NCBI GenBank assembly: GCA_964437425.1
Contig: CAYTGO010000033.1
Coordinates: forward strand, 1 to 32,990
DNA from: Scalindua sp964437425
Lineage (GTDB): Bacteria; Planctomycetota; Brocadiia; Brocadiales; Scalinduaceae
Direction: 5' to 3'
DNA length: 32,990 nt
A model generated the notes under the pieces. It had not been told where the DNA came from. It saw only the letters and a program-made list of their open reading frames with translations, and did not search any database. A program made the position numbers and the translations under genes. Shown in pieces: positions 24,767 through 31,948 of this stretch. How positions within the stretch are numbered: position 1 is the first letter of the stretch; each line of letters starts with the position of its first letter.

Positions 24767-25216
24767 TCAAGAAGGTTTGCTGTCTATTGTAGCTTTAAGA
24801 GCAGACTCCAATGTTTTAAGGAGTATGGGATTTTGATCGATCTGTGTTATGCCGTGCAACCACATCTCTCTTTCGGGTGACTGTACTTCGGATTTGGCGA
24901 TTGCCTGTTCAAAGTTTTTGAGAAAGGTTGCTGTGATATTGACCGGTGCTTTGTATTCCTGGGTAACGGCGCTGTCGTCAGAACGACTGGTCGCTTCCAT
25001 TTGGCTAATACCTTTTTTTGTTAACCATGCACTATACGAATCAGAATCAACAAGCCCTGCTGAGATAAGGGCTTTCATCGGTTTTCTGATATTTTTTTCT
25101 TTATAATCGTATTCTTCTATTAATGATTCTAAAGGTTTTACTTTACTGGAGCCATATTCTTTCCAGAGATTGTACAGATTTGTCAGTATGAATCGTTGAA
25201 AAGCTGTTGCTTCCAT
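24767..25216 (-). CDS. Small hypothetical protein, winged-helix-like N-terminus
   Basis: 149 residues, soluble. ATG 25216 has GGGAGA about eight bases upstream. Residues about 5-70 read as helices followed by a possible wing (IEEYDYKEKNIRKPMKAL, LISAGLVDSDSYSAWLTKKG), the layout of a winged helix-turn-helix such as the MarR/PadR group, but no strong family motif is present. The C-terminal half is helical (FLKNFEQAIAK, ILLKTLESALKATI). It lies 36 bases downstream of the uspA-type gene on the same strand, so they are probably co-transcribed and a stress link is plausible. DNA binding is unproven and the family is not recognised. Confidence 0.6.
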   Translation of the reverse strand: MEATAFQRFILTNLYNLWKEYGSSKVKPLESLIEEYDYKEKNIRKPMKALISAGLVDSDSYSAWLTKKGISQMEATSRSDDSAVTQEYKAPVNITATFLKNFEQAIAKSEVQSPEREMWLHGITQIDQNPILLKTLESALKATIDSKPS

Positions 25217-25252
25217 AGTTATGTCTCCCGGGCCGGACGAACCGGTGAATAA

Positions 25253-25693
25253 TTATTTCCGATCTATTGTAGGTATAACAAGAACAGGGCAGGAAGTGTC
25301 TCGTAACACTCCTTCACTAACGCTGCCAAATATCATGTGATGAACACCTCCATGTCCGTGGGTACCAACAATAATTATGTCAATTTCAAGTTGCTTTGAT
25401 TTCTGAAGAATAACATCTACAACGGAACCCTGTGAGAGAAGTCCTTTAGTCTCTATGCCTGATTGCCTGAGTCCGTCAACCTCTTTTTGTAAGTTCTTAT
25501 GTTCCTGAGGAAATTCCTGCTGGCCCTGGTCACTTGAGTTCTGCAAATCCGGCTCGTCGTCCAGAAAATCCGGCTCACCTTCAATAACATGGAGTAAGCA
25601 TACTTTAGCAGGCAGTGCTAACGCGAGGGTTTTTGCTTTATCTAATATCTTCTGTGAGGCACTGGATAGATCAAGAGCTACTAAAATATTCAT
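25253..25693 (-). CDS. Universal stress protein (UspA family)
   Basis: 146 residues, one UspA domain. It opens MNILVALDLSSASQKILDKA and carries the ATP-binding G-x2-G-x9-G-S pattern in GTHGHGGVHHMIFGSVSEG, ending SCPVLVIP, all standard for nucleotide-binding Usp proteins. An acidic, Gln-rich insert (about 42-68, DFLDDEPDLQNSSDQGQQ) lengthens the loop after beta-2 compared with short family members. It is cytoplasmic and probably a dimer. It is first in a two-gene minus-strand unit with the winged-helix-like protein and is divergent from csp across about 456 bases. Confidence 0.92.
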   Translation of the reverse strand: MNILVALDLSSASQKILDKAKTLALALPAKVCLLHVIEGEPDFLDDEPDLQNSSDQGQQEFPQEHKNLQKEVDGLRQSGIETKGLLSQGSVVDVILQKSKQLEIDIIIVGTHGHGGVHHMIFGSVSEGVLRDTSCPVLVIPTIDRK

Positions 25694-25886
25694 ATTCTAA
25701 ATCCTTCACTTATAGTTGCAAAAAATTCCGGAAATAGAGCCCGTATTTAAAGATAATAATACACTCCAGTGTAAAATACGTCCTTCTTTTATCAGACCTT
25801 ATGACATTTTAAAGTGTTCAAGGATTCTCGCTAATAATAGTGATGTTGTTCGGTAAAATCAACAGGAAAAATATCAGTTTACCTTA

Positions 25887-25918
25887 TGTGCCAAATCTCT
25901 AATATTTTGTGCCAAATC
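25887..25918. repeat. Two 11-bp direct repeats spaced 21 bp
   Basis: TGTGCCAAATC occurs at 25887-25897 and again at 25908-25918, exactly 21 bases apart, two turns of B-DNA. This is the spacing expected if two protein molecules bind one face of the helix. The site lies between divergent uspA-like and csp genes. Confidence 0.55.
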
Positions 25919-26035
25919 GTAATCCATAAACTATAGGAAATCTGCTTACTATAATAATTTTATTTATTTTATTTTTTCTTGCTTTTACAAATAATGTTTG
26001 CTACCTTTATGTGTAATTCGAAATTGCGGGTAGTA

Positions 26036-26064
26036 TTGGTTGTACTGTAGCGTCAGATTATATG
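26036..26064 (+). promoter_or_regulatory. Candidate csp promoter
   Basis: TTGGTT (26036-26041), a 17-base spacer and TATATG (26059-26064). A transcript would start near 26071 and run straight into the hairpin at 26079. Moderate match only. Confidence 0.3.
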
Positions 26065-26078
26065 TTTTAAACATTAGT

Positions 26079-26118
26079 AAGGCGGCAAGGTTTTCCAATC
26101 TTGCCGCCTTTTTTTTTT
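26079..26118 (+). terminator. Intrinsic terminator in csp leader
   Basis: Arms AAGGCGGCAAG (26079-26089) and CTTGCCGCCTT (26100-26110) pair perfectly over 11 bp with a 10-base loop, followed by an unbroken T run to 26118. It sits about 30 bases before the csp start codon. It could end an unseen upstream transcript, or act as an attenuator within the csp leader. Confidence 0.8.
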
Positions 26119-26149
26119 AGTTTTTTTATTGAAGGGAGTGGTTTTTATT

Positions 26150-26350
26150 ATGGCGACTGGAACAGTAAAGTGGTTTAACGATTCAAAAGGTTTTGGTTTT
26201 ATTACACCGGAGAATGGTGACGATGTCTTTGTTCATCATACCGCGATCCAGGCTGAAGGCTTTAAAAGCCTTTCAGAAGGAGATCAGGTAGAGTTTGACA
26301 TTGAAGAAGGCGAAAAGGGTAGCAAAGCAGCAAACGTTGTCAAATTATAA
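26150..26350 (+). CDS. csp: Cold-shock domain protein
   Basis: 66 residues, the standard CspA length, beginning MATGTVKWFND at ATG 26150; TTG 26129 in frame is unlikely because it overlaps the ribosome site AAGGGAG. RNP1 is KGFGFI and RNP2 is VFVHH, both intact, so single-stranded RNA/DNA binding and RNA-chaperone activity are expected. Proteins of this family melt hairpins and can act as transcription antiterminators, which bears on the terminator just upstream. It is a single-gene unit: another terminator lies 108 bases after the stop. Confidence 0.95.
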   Translation: MATGTVKWFNDSKGFGFITPENGDDVFVHHTAIQAEGFKSLSEGDQVEFDIEEGEKGSKAANVVKL

Positions 26351-26429
26351 GTATATTTTACAAAGAGTACTCATGCTTTTTACTGTATAAACTATCGAAA
26401 AGAGTTGTACGTAAGAAGTGTAGAATCGC

Positions 26430-26496
26430 TATAATAAAACACGACCGTAGTAATAGTGTCCTCAATATCCGTTAAAGGGTATTGAGGACTTTTTTT
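26430..26496 (+). ncRNA. Possible short transcript downstream of csp
   Basis: A perfect TATAAT at 26430-26435 precedes a terminator (26458-26496), so a transcript starting near 26442 would be about 55 bases and mostly hairpin. TTGTAC lies 19 bases upstream of the -10, a little far. It may equally be just the csp terminator region. Confidence 0.2.
26458..26496 (+). terminator. Intrinsic terminator after csp
   Basis: GTCCTCAATA (26458-26467) pairs with TATTGAGGAC (26480-26489) over 10 bp, followed by seven T residues to 26496. It ends the csp transcript 108 bases past the stop codon. Confidence 0.8.
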
Positions 26497-26559
26497 ATGC
26501 ATGTTCCGAGGATTCGGTAAGTTTCGTGGTTATTGAAAAAAGTTTGGGGCTGGCAGCCG

Positions 26560-26592
26560 ACCTGCCCGTACCGAAAATATATACGGGCAGGT
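26560..26592 (-). terminator. GC-rich hairpin after the Lys/Cys-rich gene
   Basis: ACCTGCCCGTA (26560-26570) and TACGGGCAGGT (26582-26592) form an 11-bp stem with an 11-base loop, 27 bases past the end of the minus-strand gene. On that strand a T run comes only about 20 bases later, so it is an imperfect terminator or another palindromic element. Confidence 0.45.
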
Positions 26593-26618
26593 AACCTGCT
26601 AACATGCTTATACTGATG

Positions 26619-27056
26619 TTACTGAGGGCCTTTTTTGGTGAATACTTCTCTTATATTATTTTCCAATGTGGAATTGCGTGCTTTACCTTGTATAGCAGAT
26701 CTGTATTCGTCAAGCATTGCATCAACAAGAAGATCAGCAATTTGATCCAGTTTTGAACCTATTTTTTTCTCAAGATTCGCTTTAATTTTTTCCTTTAGTA
26801 ATTCCTTTTTTGCGCAGCGGGTAAGGTCCATCATTTTGTCAATCTTGTGGCCTCCACCCTTGTCGCATTTAGATTTCTTATTGCAACCTTTGTCATCTGA
26901 GCATTTTCCGCCTTTATCTAACGGGCACTCACTTGATTTGGCGGCTGAGGAACCATGCGCATAAACCTGTGCATCCATTCCTGCAAAATTAAGTACCATG
27001 CACGAAATACCTACTAATGCGACAAACATGACTAATGACTTACATTTTACTACCAT
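26619..27056 (-). CDS. Exported small Lys/Cys-rich protein
   Basis: 145 residues; ATG 27056 with AAGGAG seven bases upstream. The N-terminus (MVVKCKSLVMFVALVGISCMVLNF) is a signal sequence with probable cleavage near AQVYAHG. Residues about 43-70 form a short Cys/Lys/Gly/Asp segment: ECPLDKGGKCSDDKGCNKKSKCDKGGGH, five cysteines with spacings suggesting a metal or disulfide knot. The rest is a helical, basic region (LTRCAKKELLKEKIKANLEKKIG, LDQIADLLVDAMLDEYRSAI). No family recognised. It lies 159 bases downstream of the DUF2130 gene on the same strand; a perfect TTGACA in that gap could belong to its own promoter. Function unknown; a periplasmic location is inferred. Confidence 0.65.
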   Translation of the reverse strand: MVVKCKSLVMFVALVGISCMVLNFAGMDAQVYAHGSSAAKSSECPLDKGGKCSDDKGCNKKSKCDKGGGHKIDKMMDLTRCAKKELLKEKIKANLEKKIGSKLDQIADLLVDAMLDEYRSAIQGKARNSTLENNIREVFTKKGPQ

Positions 27057-27215
27057 ATTTCAGCTCCTTCCAAAATTATTGAAAAAATAATACTTCAGTC
27101 GTTACAACATAATTTTCTGTAAAAAAGTTCACATCTGTCAAAATTTTTTTGATTAGAACTAAAGAGGGGAGAGCAAGGTGAGAAGACTACTACCATTTGT
27201 CAGGTAGAGCTTTTA

Positions 27216-28343
27216 CTATTCATCATCATTTGGCAGTTCTAACATTTTGATAGTAGGTAGTGAAGTTCCTGCTATCTCTTGAAGATCTCCGTGCATACCC
27301 GCAGCATTAGAGATTACCCTTTCCATCTGTTTTTCCCGTTTGGACCAAATCTTCAGCATTGCACGCCTTTCTGCTTCAAGATCCGCCTTCATCGCAGTAA
27401 AAGATTCTACGATTGCTTCCACTCTATTTCTAAATTCCTGCCCGGTCAGATAATTGTAGGCAATTTCCATTTTCTCCTTTTTGCCGACCTGTGTTTCCCT
27501 CTCTCTTGCAACTTGAATCAGTACTACTCTCAATGCTAATGCAAGGCTCACTGCAGAAAGAATGTCCGTTACCCATACACCGGATATCAGTCTAAAATGA
27601 TGAAAGCCCTTTGGCAAGGTTTCAGATGCTAGGATGGCTAAATCCGCTTTTGCATCACGTTGGTCATCCTTTAGTTTCTGGATCCAGGAATCACTCCAAT
27701 TCTTTGTTCTTTTTGTTTCCCATAAGATTTTTCCGCAGATGCGTCCTGATTGTGTTTTTACTGTTTGTATAATGTCACCACCTTTTATTCCCTTGGCGAC
27801 CGGCTCAATATCGTCAAATGGGAATTCCTCTTTCAATGATTCTTCCAGTTCCAGCTCCAGCACCTCACCCTGCATTTGTTGCGAGCCCTGTTCAGCCTTT
27901 CTCTTGAGTTCACCTATCTGCTTTTTCATATCATCAAGTTGCTTATCCTTTTCCGCATCTTTCAACCGATGGGTTTCTTCAAATTCTTTAGATGTTTTTT
28001 GAATTATTTTTTGACGCTCAGCATCAATTTTACGACTAAGTTCCAGCTCTAATTTCTCCTCTTTCTCCTCAAGTTCGCGCTGTCTCTTTCGAAGCTCAAG
28101 CTCTTGCCTTTGAGCTTCTTTCAAGTTTTTGGTTTTTTCCTCCAGTTGCTCACTTAAATCGGAAATCTTGATGTTTAATGATTCCTGCGCCTCTTTCTTT
28201 GCTTTCTCTTCAATAGCCTTTTTCGTCTTTCCGATTTTATTTTCGTATTGTTGCTTCAACCTTACTTCAATATCATGTGAAATAGCCTCTGATAATTCAA
28301 TTACTGAGCCACAATCCGGACACTTAATAGTTTCTTTAGTCAC
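27216..28343 (-). CDS. DUF2130 protein: zinc knuckle, coiled coil, PD-(D/E)xK-like domain
   Basis: 375 residues, soluble. The N-terminus has one zinc-knuckle half, C8-x2-C11 (KCPDCGS). Residues about 25-155 are a long charged coiled coil rich in Glu, Lys and Gln. The C-terminal DUF2130 domain contains GGDIIQTV, GKILWETKRTKNW and a KADLAILASE strand. D190 and E209-x-K211 fit the restriction-endonuclease-like (PD-(D/E)xK) active site, so nuclease activity is plausible, though the family's role is not established. ATG 28343; no partner genes such as a methylase or helicase lie next to it, so it looks like a solitary member rather than part of a restriction module. Confidence 0.85.
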   Translation of the reverse strand: MTKETIKCPDCGSVIELSEAISHDIEVRLKQQYENKIGKTKKAIEEKAKKEAQESLNIKISDLSEQLEEKTKNLKEAQRQELELRKRQRELEEKEEKLELELSRKIDAERQKIIQKTSKEFEETHRLKDAEKDKQLDDMKKQIGELKRKAEQGSQQMQGEVLELELEESLKEEFPFDDIEPVAKGIKGGDIIQTVKTQSGRICGKILWETKRTKNWSDSWIQKLKDDQRDAKADLAILASETLPKGFHHFRLISGVWVTDILSAVSLALALRVVLIQVARERETQVGKKEKMEIAYNYLTGQEFRNRVEAIVESFTAMKADLEAERRAMLKIWSKREKQMERVISNAAGMHGDLQEIAGTSLPTIKMLELPNDDE

Positions 28344-28615
28344 AAAAATTCCTCAACTTGCAGAACCAAGTCTTTAAAAAAATGCTATTACTTCTTAAAC
28401 CGTTATCAGTACTTTTATTTCTGGAAATTACGTGTATACATTATCAATTAATATTCACAGTTACTACCATAATATCGGCTTGTCTGAGCATACAGGAATA
28501 AAATCAATTCTTGCAATGAAGGCCTAAGTGTAAATCAGTGAGGTGTATAGTTGTAATTTTTTCTGTTAGTCTGAAATACTCCTATCATTTATTAACAAAA
28601 AATGAAAGACTATTA

Positions 28616-30178
28616 TTAATCTGTAATTATTAGATTCCTACTGGTCATTTCAACTGGTTTTTCTATGTTTAGCAGATATAAGATCGTAGGCGCAATGTCT
28701 GAGAGGGTACCTCTTTCAATTAATTTTATGTTTTCATAATCTTCGGCAACATAAATAAGTTCTACCGGGTTTTTCGTATGAGATGTCTTTGGTATGCCTG
28801 TTTTGTAATCTATCATCTCTTCTGCATTTCCGTGGTCAGCTGTAATCAAGGCTATTTTGTTTTTTGACAAAATATTTTCCACTAAAGTTCCTACACATTC
28901 ATCGACAACCTCTACTGCTCTCTTTGCCGCCTCAAGGATGCCGGTATGACCGACCATGTCGCAATTTGCCAGGTTTATGATCATCAGGGTGAATTCGTTT
29001 GAATTTATTTTTTTTACGGCCTCTTCTGTAACATCGTACGCGTTCATTTCCGGGTGGTCAGCGAAAGTGGCGGGGTCGAAAGTTCCCTTGATCTCTATCT
29101 GCTCTTCTCCAGAAAATGGTTCAGTGCGTTTGCCGTTAACAAAGGATGTTACATGACTGTATTTCTGAGTTTCAGAAATGCGGATCTGTTTCATTTCTCT
29201 CTGGCTCAGAATTTGACTGAGCAGATTGTCCATTCCTCCGCCATCATCCATCGGCTCCAAAATGTTAAAGGGAAATGTATCGTAATACCTGGTGAGGCCG
29301 CAATAAACTATATCAAACTTTTTCCACCTTTCGCCCGGATAGTCGTCTTCAATAAATGCCATTGTTAATTGGGTAGCCCTGTCCTGTCTATAGTTGAAGT
29401 GTATGACGGAATCTCCATCATTGAGTCCTTCATAGCCCCCAATTATCAGGGGTGGTATATATTCATCAAACATATCCTTGCCATTTGGTGTTTTTGTTTT
29501 GTAGGTTTCCTGTATCGCATCATCCAGGTTTTCTTTGGTGTCTATCTTTTTCCCTTCTCCCTTTGTTATAGCATTGTATGCAGTTGTTGTGAGCTGCCAT
29601 TCCTTGCCTCTATCCATTGCATAGTATCGGCCCATGAACGTAGCAATTTTTCCTATACCATACTCTTCTATTTTTTCATTAAGGGTACGGAGATAGTTTA
29701 TGGTACTTTTCGGTGCTGAATCTCTCCCGTCTGCAAAGAAATGTATACATAGTTGTTTGACACCTTGCTCCTTCGCGTGTTTCATGATTGCGAAAAGATG
29801 GTCCTGGTGTGCGTGCACACCTTCGTCCTGTACGAGACCCATCAGGTGGAGTGATGAATTATTATCTATAACGTTTTTAATGGCTTTCCGGAAGATGGGG
29901 CTATTAAAGAAAGTACCATCTTGAATGTTGGCGGTTATTTTGGTGATTTCCTGCTCTACGATTCTTCCCGCACCAATATTAAGGTGGCCTACTTCCGAAG
30001 ATCCCTGATAACCTTCCGGTAGGCCTACTGCTGTGCCTGATGCGTCCAGTATGGTGTTTGGATATTTCTTCAGAAGAGAATCTGTATTTGGTGTATGGGC
30101 ATTTTTTACGGCGTTATGGTCCTGGTTCGGATTTATGCCCCAGCCGTCTCTTATTATTAGAACAATGGATTTCTGCAT
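28616..30178 (-). CDS. gpmI: 2,3-bisphosphoglycerate-independent phosphoglycerate mutase
   Basis: 520 residues from ATG 30178, the usual start position before the opening SIVLIIRDGWG; an ATG at 30238 would overlap the preceding gene by 29 bases and add 20 unrelated residues. It interconverts 3- and 2-phosphoglycerate with two manganese ions. Seen are D11 (metal), the nucleophile S61 in GSSEVGHLNIGAGR, ADGRDSAP, HFNYRQDRATQL, NLANCDMVGHTG (the family usually has NFANPDMVGHTG), TADHGNAE and TSHTKNPV. All core catalytic residues are kept. It follows the kor operon by 31 bases and is probably its last gene, tying glycolysis/gluconeogenesis to 2-oxoacid oxidoreduction. Confidence 0.95.
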   Translation of the reverse strand: MQKSIVLIIRDGWGINPNQDHNAVKNAHTPNTDSLLKKYPNTILDASGTAVGLPEGYQGSSEVGHLNIGAGRIVEQEITKITANIQDGTFFNSPIFRKAIKNVIDNNSSLHLMGLVQDEGVHAHQDHLFAIMKHAKEQGVKQLCIHFFADGRDSAPKSTINYLRTLNEKIEEYGIGKIATFMGRYYAMDRGKEWQLTTTAYNAITKGEGKKIDTKENLDDAIQETYKTKTPNGKDMFDEYIPPLIIGGYEGLNDGDSVIHFNYRQDRATQLTMAFIEDDYPGERWKKFDIVYCGLTRYYDTFPFNILEPMDDGGGMDNLLSQILSQREMKQIRISETQKYSHVTSFVNGKRTEPFSGEEQIEIKGTFDPATFADHPEMNAYDVTEEAVKKINSNEFTLMIINLANCDMVGHTGILEAAKRAVEVVDECVGTLVENILSKNKIALITADHGNAEEMIDYKTGIPKTSHTKNPVELIYVAEDYENIKLIERGTLSDIAPTILYLLNIEKPVEMTSRNLIITD

Positions 30179-30209
30179 ACAAAGTGAGCTAAAGTGTTTA
30201 AAGTTTTCC

Positions 30210-31214
30210 TTATTTATTATCCATGTATGTATAGCCAAATTTTACCGCACGGGTATTTTCTTCAAGGAACCTTGATTGAAATTCTGACTCAAAATCTACC
30301 TTCTCGATTTTTATACCAATGATGCTGAGCAATCTTCCCAGTGCTATCATGTTTACAAATACATGGCTATGGAATTGGTCCATAGCAATTTTAGCGAACG
30401 GCATTACATCAGGTATAGGATGGATGAGATCGCTATCATATGCGTCTGCTTCCACAATTAACTCTTTGGCATTAATGGCCTCTTTTTTGCTTTTTGATAA
30501 GCAGACACCCAGGTCAGCTTTATCAAAGAATGGGGTGTCTATCTTCTCGTCAGAATAGATCAATTCTGCAGTTATTTCACCTCCGCGTACAGCTGAGCCG
30601 TAAATAATATTAAGCGATACCTCTTTCCCCATCTTGGCCAGTATATTGCCTAGGGTGTGTGCCATGAGTTTGATGCCCTGCCCTGCTTCACCGGCAAGTA
30701 TTATTTTCTTTGCTATTTTCTTAAGAGGTACTGGCGCCAGCGTTTTTTCCATTAAAATAATGCCGATACCAAAGAACTGTTCATCGATGAATGATTTTTC
30801 TTCAAAATCAAAGCTTTTGAACAGTTTGTATGCACCTTTTGCTTCCGGATATATAAAAACTCTGGCCTCGTGACATGATTTTTTTATAAATACTTTAATT
30901 GTTTTGTCCAAAAGTAGTTTTGCGTATCCTTCTTTTCTATACTCCGGTTTGACACCAGACCAATGGATATTGCCGATACCATCAGAAACCAGGGCAAACA
31001 TAAAGCTGATAATTTCATCTCCCAATTTTCCTATCAGATAGACGTTATCCTTATCGTCCAATTGCTTTCTTACTTTATTAATCGGGTGAGTTGCTTTGTA
31101 GTGTGAACGTTCTACTTTAGAGCTGTCTGCGTGCAATTCGTCAATTATTGATCTGAAAAGTTTAATCGTGTCCTTAACTTCGTGCTCTTCAAGTTTTTTT
31201 ATAGTGTATTTCAT
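30210..31214 (-). CDS. korC: GNAT acetyltransferase fused to 2-oxoacid:ferredoxin oxidoreductase gamma subunit
   Basis: 334 residues, nearly twice the usual gamma subunit. Residues 1-155 are a GNAT domain: motif A VKPEYRKEGYAKLLL (88-102, acetyl-CoA pyrophosphate loop) and the AYKLFKSFDFEE helix-strand (128-139). After a short linker (156-168) residues 169-334 are a KorC/PorG domain: KIILAGEAGQGIKLMAHTL (the GxGGQG-like loop), YGSAVRGGEITAELIYSDEKIDTPFFDKADLGV, and a C-terminal SRFLEENTRAVKFGY. The frame is continuous and no ribosome site precedes the internal Met155, so a fusion is favoured over two proteins. It starts inside the korB stop (ATGA overlap). The GNAT could acetylate the complex or a partner; that is inference. 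Confidence 0.85.
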   Translation of the reverse strand: MKYTIKKLEEHEVKDTIKLFRSIIDELHADSSKVERSHYKATHPINKVRKQLDDKDNVYLIGKLGDEIISFMFALVSDGIGNIHWSGVKPEYRKEGYAKLLLDKTIKVFIKKSCHEARVFIYPEAKGAYKLFKSFDFEEKSFIDEQFFGIGIILMEKTLAPVPLKKIAKKIILAGEAGQGIKLMAHTLGNILAKMGKEVSLNIIYGSAVRGGEITAELIYSDEKIDTPFFDKADLGVCLSKSKKEAINAKELIVEADAYDSDLIHPIPDVMPFAKIAMDQFHSHVFVNMIALGRLLSIIGIKIEKVDFESEFQSRFLEENTRAVKFGYTYMDNK

Positions 31215-31948
31215 CTTATCATTCCAATTTCGTTGTCATCTAATACATTTGTATTGTTGTTAATTTTATAGTTTTCTTTGTATGACATCATCATTTCATA
31301 TGAGTTTTTATAGCCACGCCTACGACCGTCATTTGTAATACATTGACTCTTTATCTCTACAAAAGAAAATCCTTTGTGTTGTAACGCCTCAAAAATACAC
31401 TTCAATGCGTGGTTAAAATGGAACGTTGTAGAACGGCCATAAAAGCAGTTATGCGCAGTAACTAATGCCTGCACATTAATAGGAGAGTCCTCATTCCCCC
31501 TTGGTGTTGTCAGCGTTTTAGAAGATATTTCAGTAGTGGGAGAGCACTGCCCTCCTGTCATGCCGTATATTGCATTTGAAATGCATATTACCGTGATGTC
31601 AGTGTTTCTCCTGGATGCATGTAGGAGATGATTTCCTCCTATTCCAAAAAGATCTCCATCACCACTGATAACCATTACATTTAGTTTTTCATTAGCCAGT
31701 TTGATCCCTTCGGCAACCGGAAGCGCTCTCCCGTGGACCGTATGTACTGAATCTAGGTCAAAGAAACCGGCGCTTCTTCCTGAGCAGCCAATACCTGATA
31801 CCATAACGGTTCCTTTTTGCTGAAAATCCAGTTTTTCCATGGCCATGCAAGCAAGCTTAAGAATAATTCCGTTACCACATCCGGGACACCATTGGTGTGG
31901 TAATCTCTCCTGTTTCAGATAATTAAGGTATGTAAGTTCTTTGGTCAT
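31211..31948 (-). CDS. korB: 2-oxoacid:ferredoxin oxidoreductase beta subunit
   Basis: 245 residues, the thiamine-pyrophosphate subunit of a KorAB-type enzyme oxidising or, in reverse, making 2-oxoglutarate (or a related 2-oxoacid) with ferredoxin. Visible: WCPGCGNG (C21, C24) and VSGIGCSGR, typical cluster-coordinating cysteines, then ISGDGDLFGIGGNHLLHASRRN, the TPP/Mg site, and YGMTGGQCSPTT. No signal. It is joined to korA by a 4-base ATGA overlap on the 5' side and to the GNAT-KorC gene by the same overlap at its 3' end, so translation is coupled. The 2-oxoacid cannot be fixed from sequence; the split alpha/beta form and the aconitase gene nearby favour 2-oxoglutarate. Confidence 0.93.
   Translation of the reverse strand: MTKELTYLNYLKQERLPHQWCPGCGNGIILKLACMAMEKLDFQQKGTVMVSGIGCSGRSAGFFDLDSVHTVHGRALPVAEGIKLANEKLNVMVISGDGDLFGIGGNHLLHASRRNTDITVICISNAIYGMTGGQCSPTTEISSKTLTTPRGNEDSPINVQALVTAHNCFYGRSTTFHFNHALKCIFEALQHKGFSFVEIKSQCITNDGRRRGYKNSYEMMMSYKENYKINNNTNVLDDNEIGMIR

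Larger units (their letters stand above)
25694..26149. other. Divergent regulatory region, uspA-like / csp
   Basis: 456 bases between two stress-related genes. It contains paired TGTGCCAAATC repeats (25887-25918), a candidate promoter (26036-26064) and an intrinsic-terminator hairpin (26079-26118) directly ahead of csp. No coding region or tRNA seen. Confidence 0.6.

Noticed and set aside
27216..28343. Restriction-modification or defence island
   Set aside because: The DUF2130 protein is nuclease-like but no methylase, helicase or toxin-antitoxin genes are adjacent.
30179..30238. Longer gpmI start at 30238
   Set aside because: It overlaps the GNAT-KorC gene by 29 bases and the extra 20 residues do not belong to the enzyme, which begins just before LIIRDGWG.
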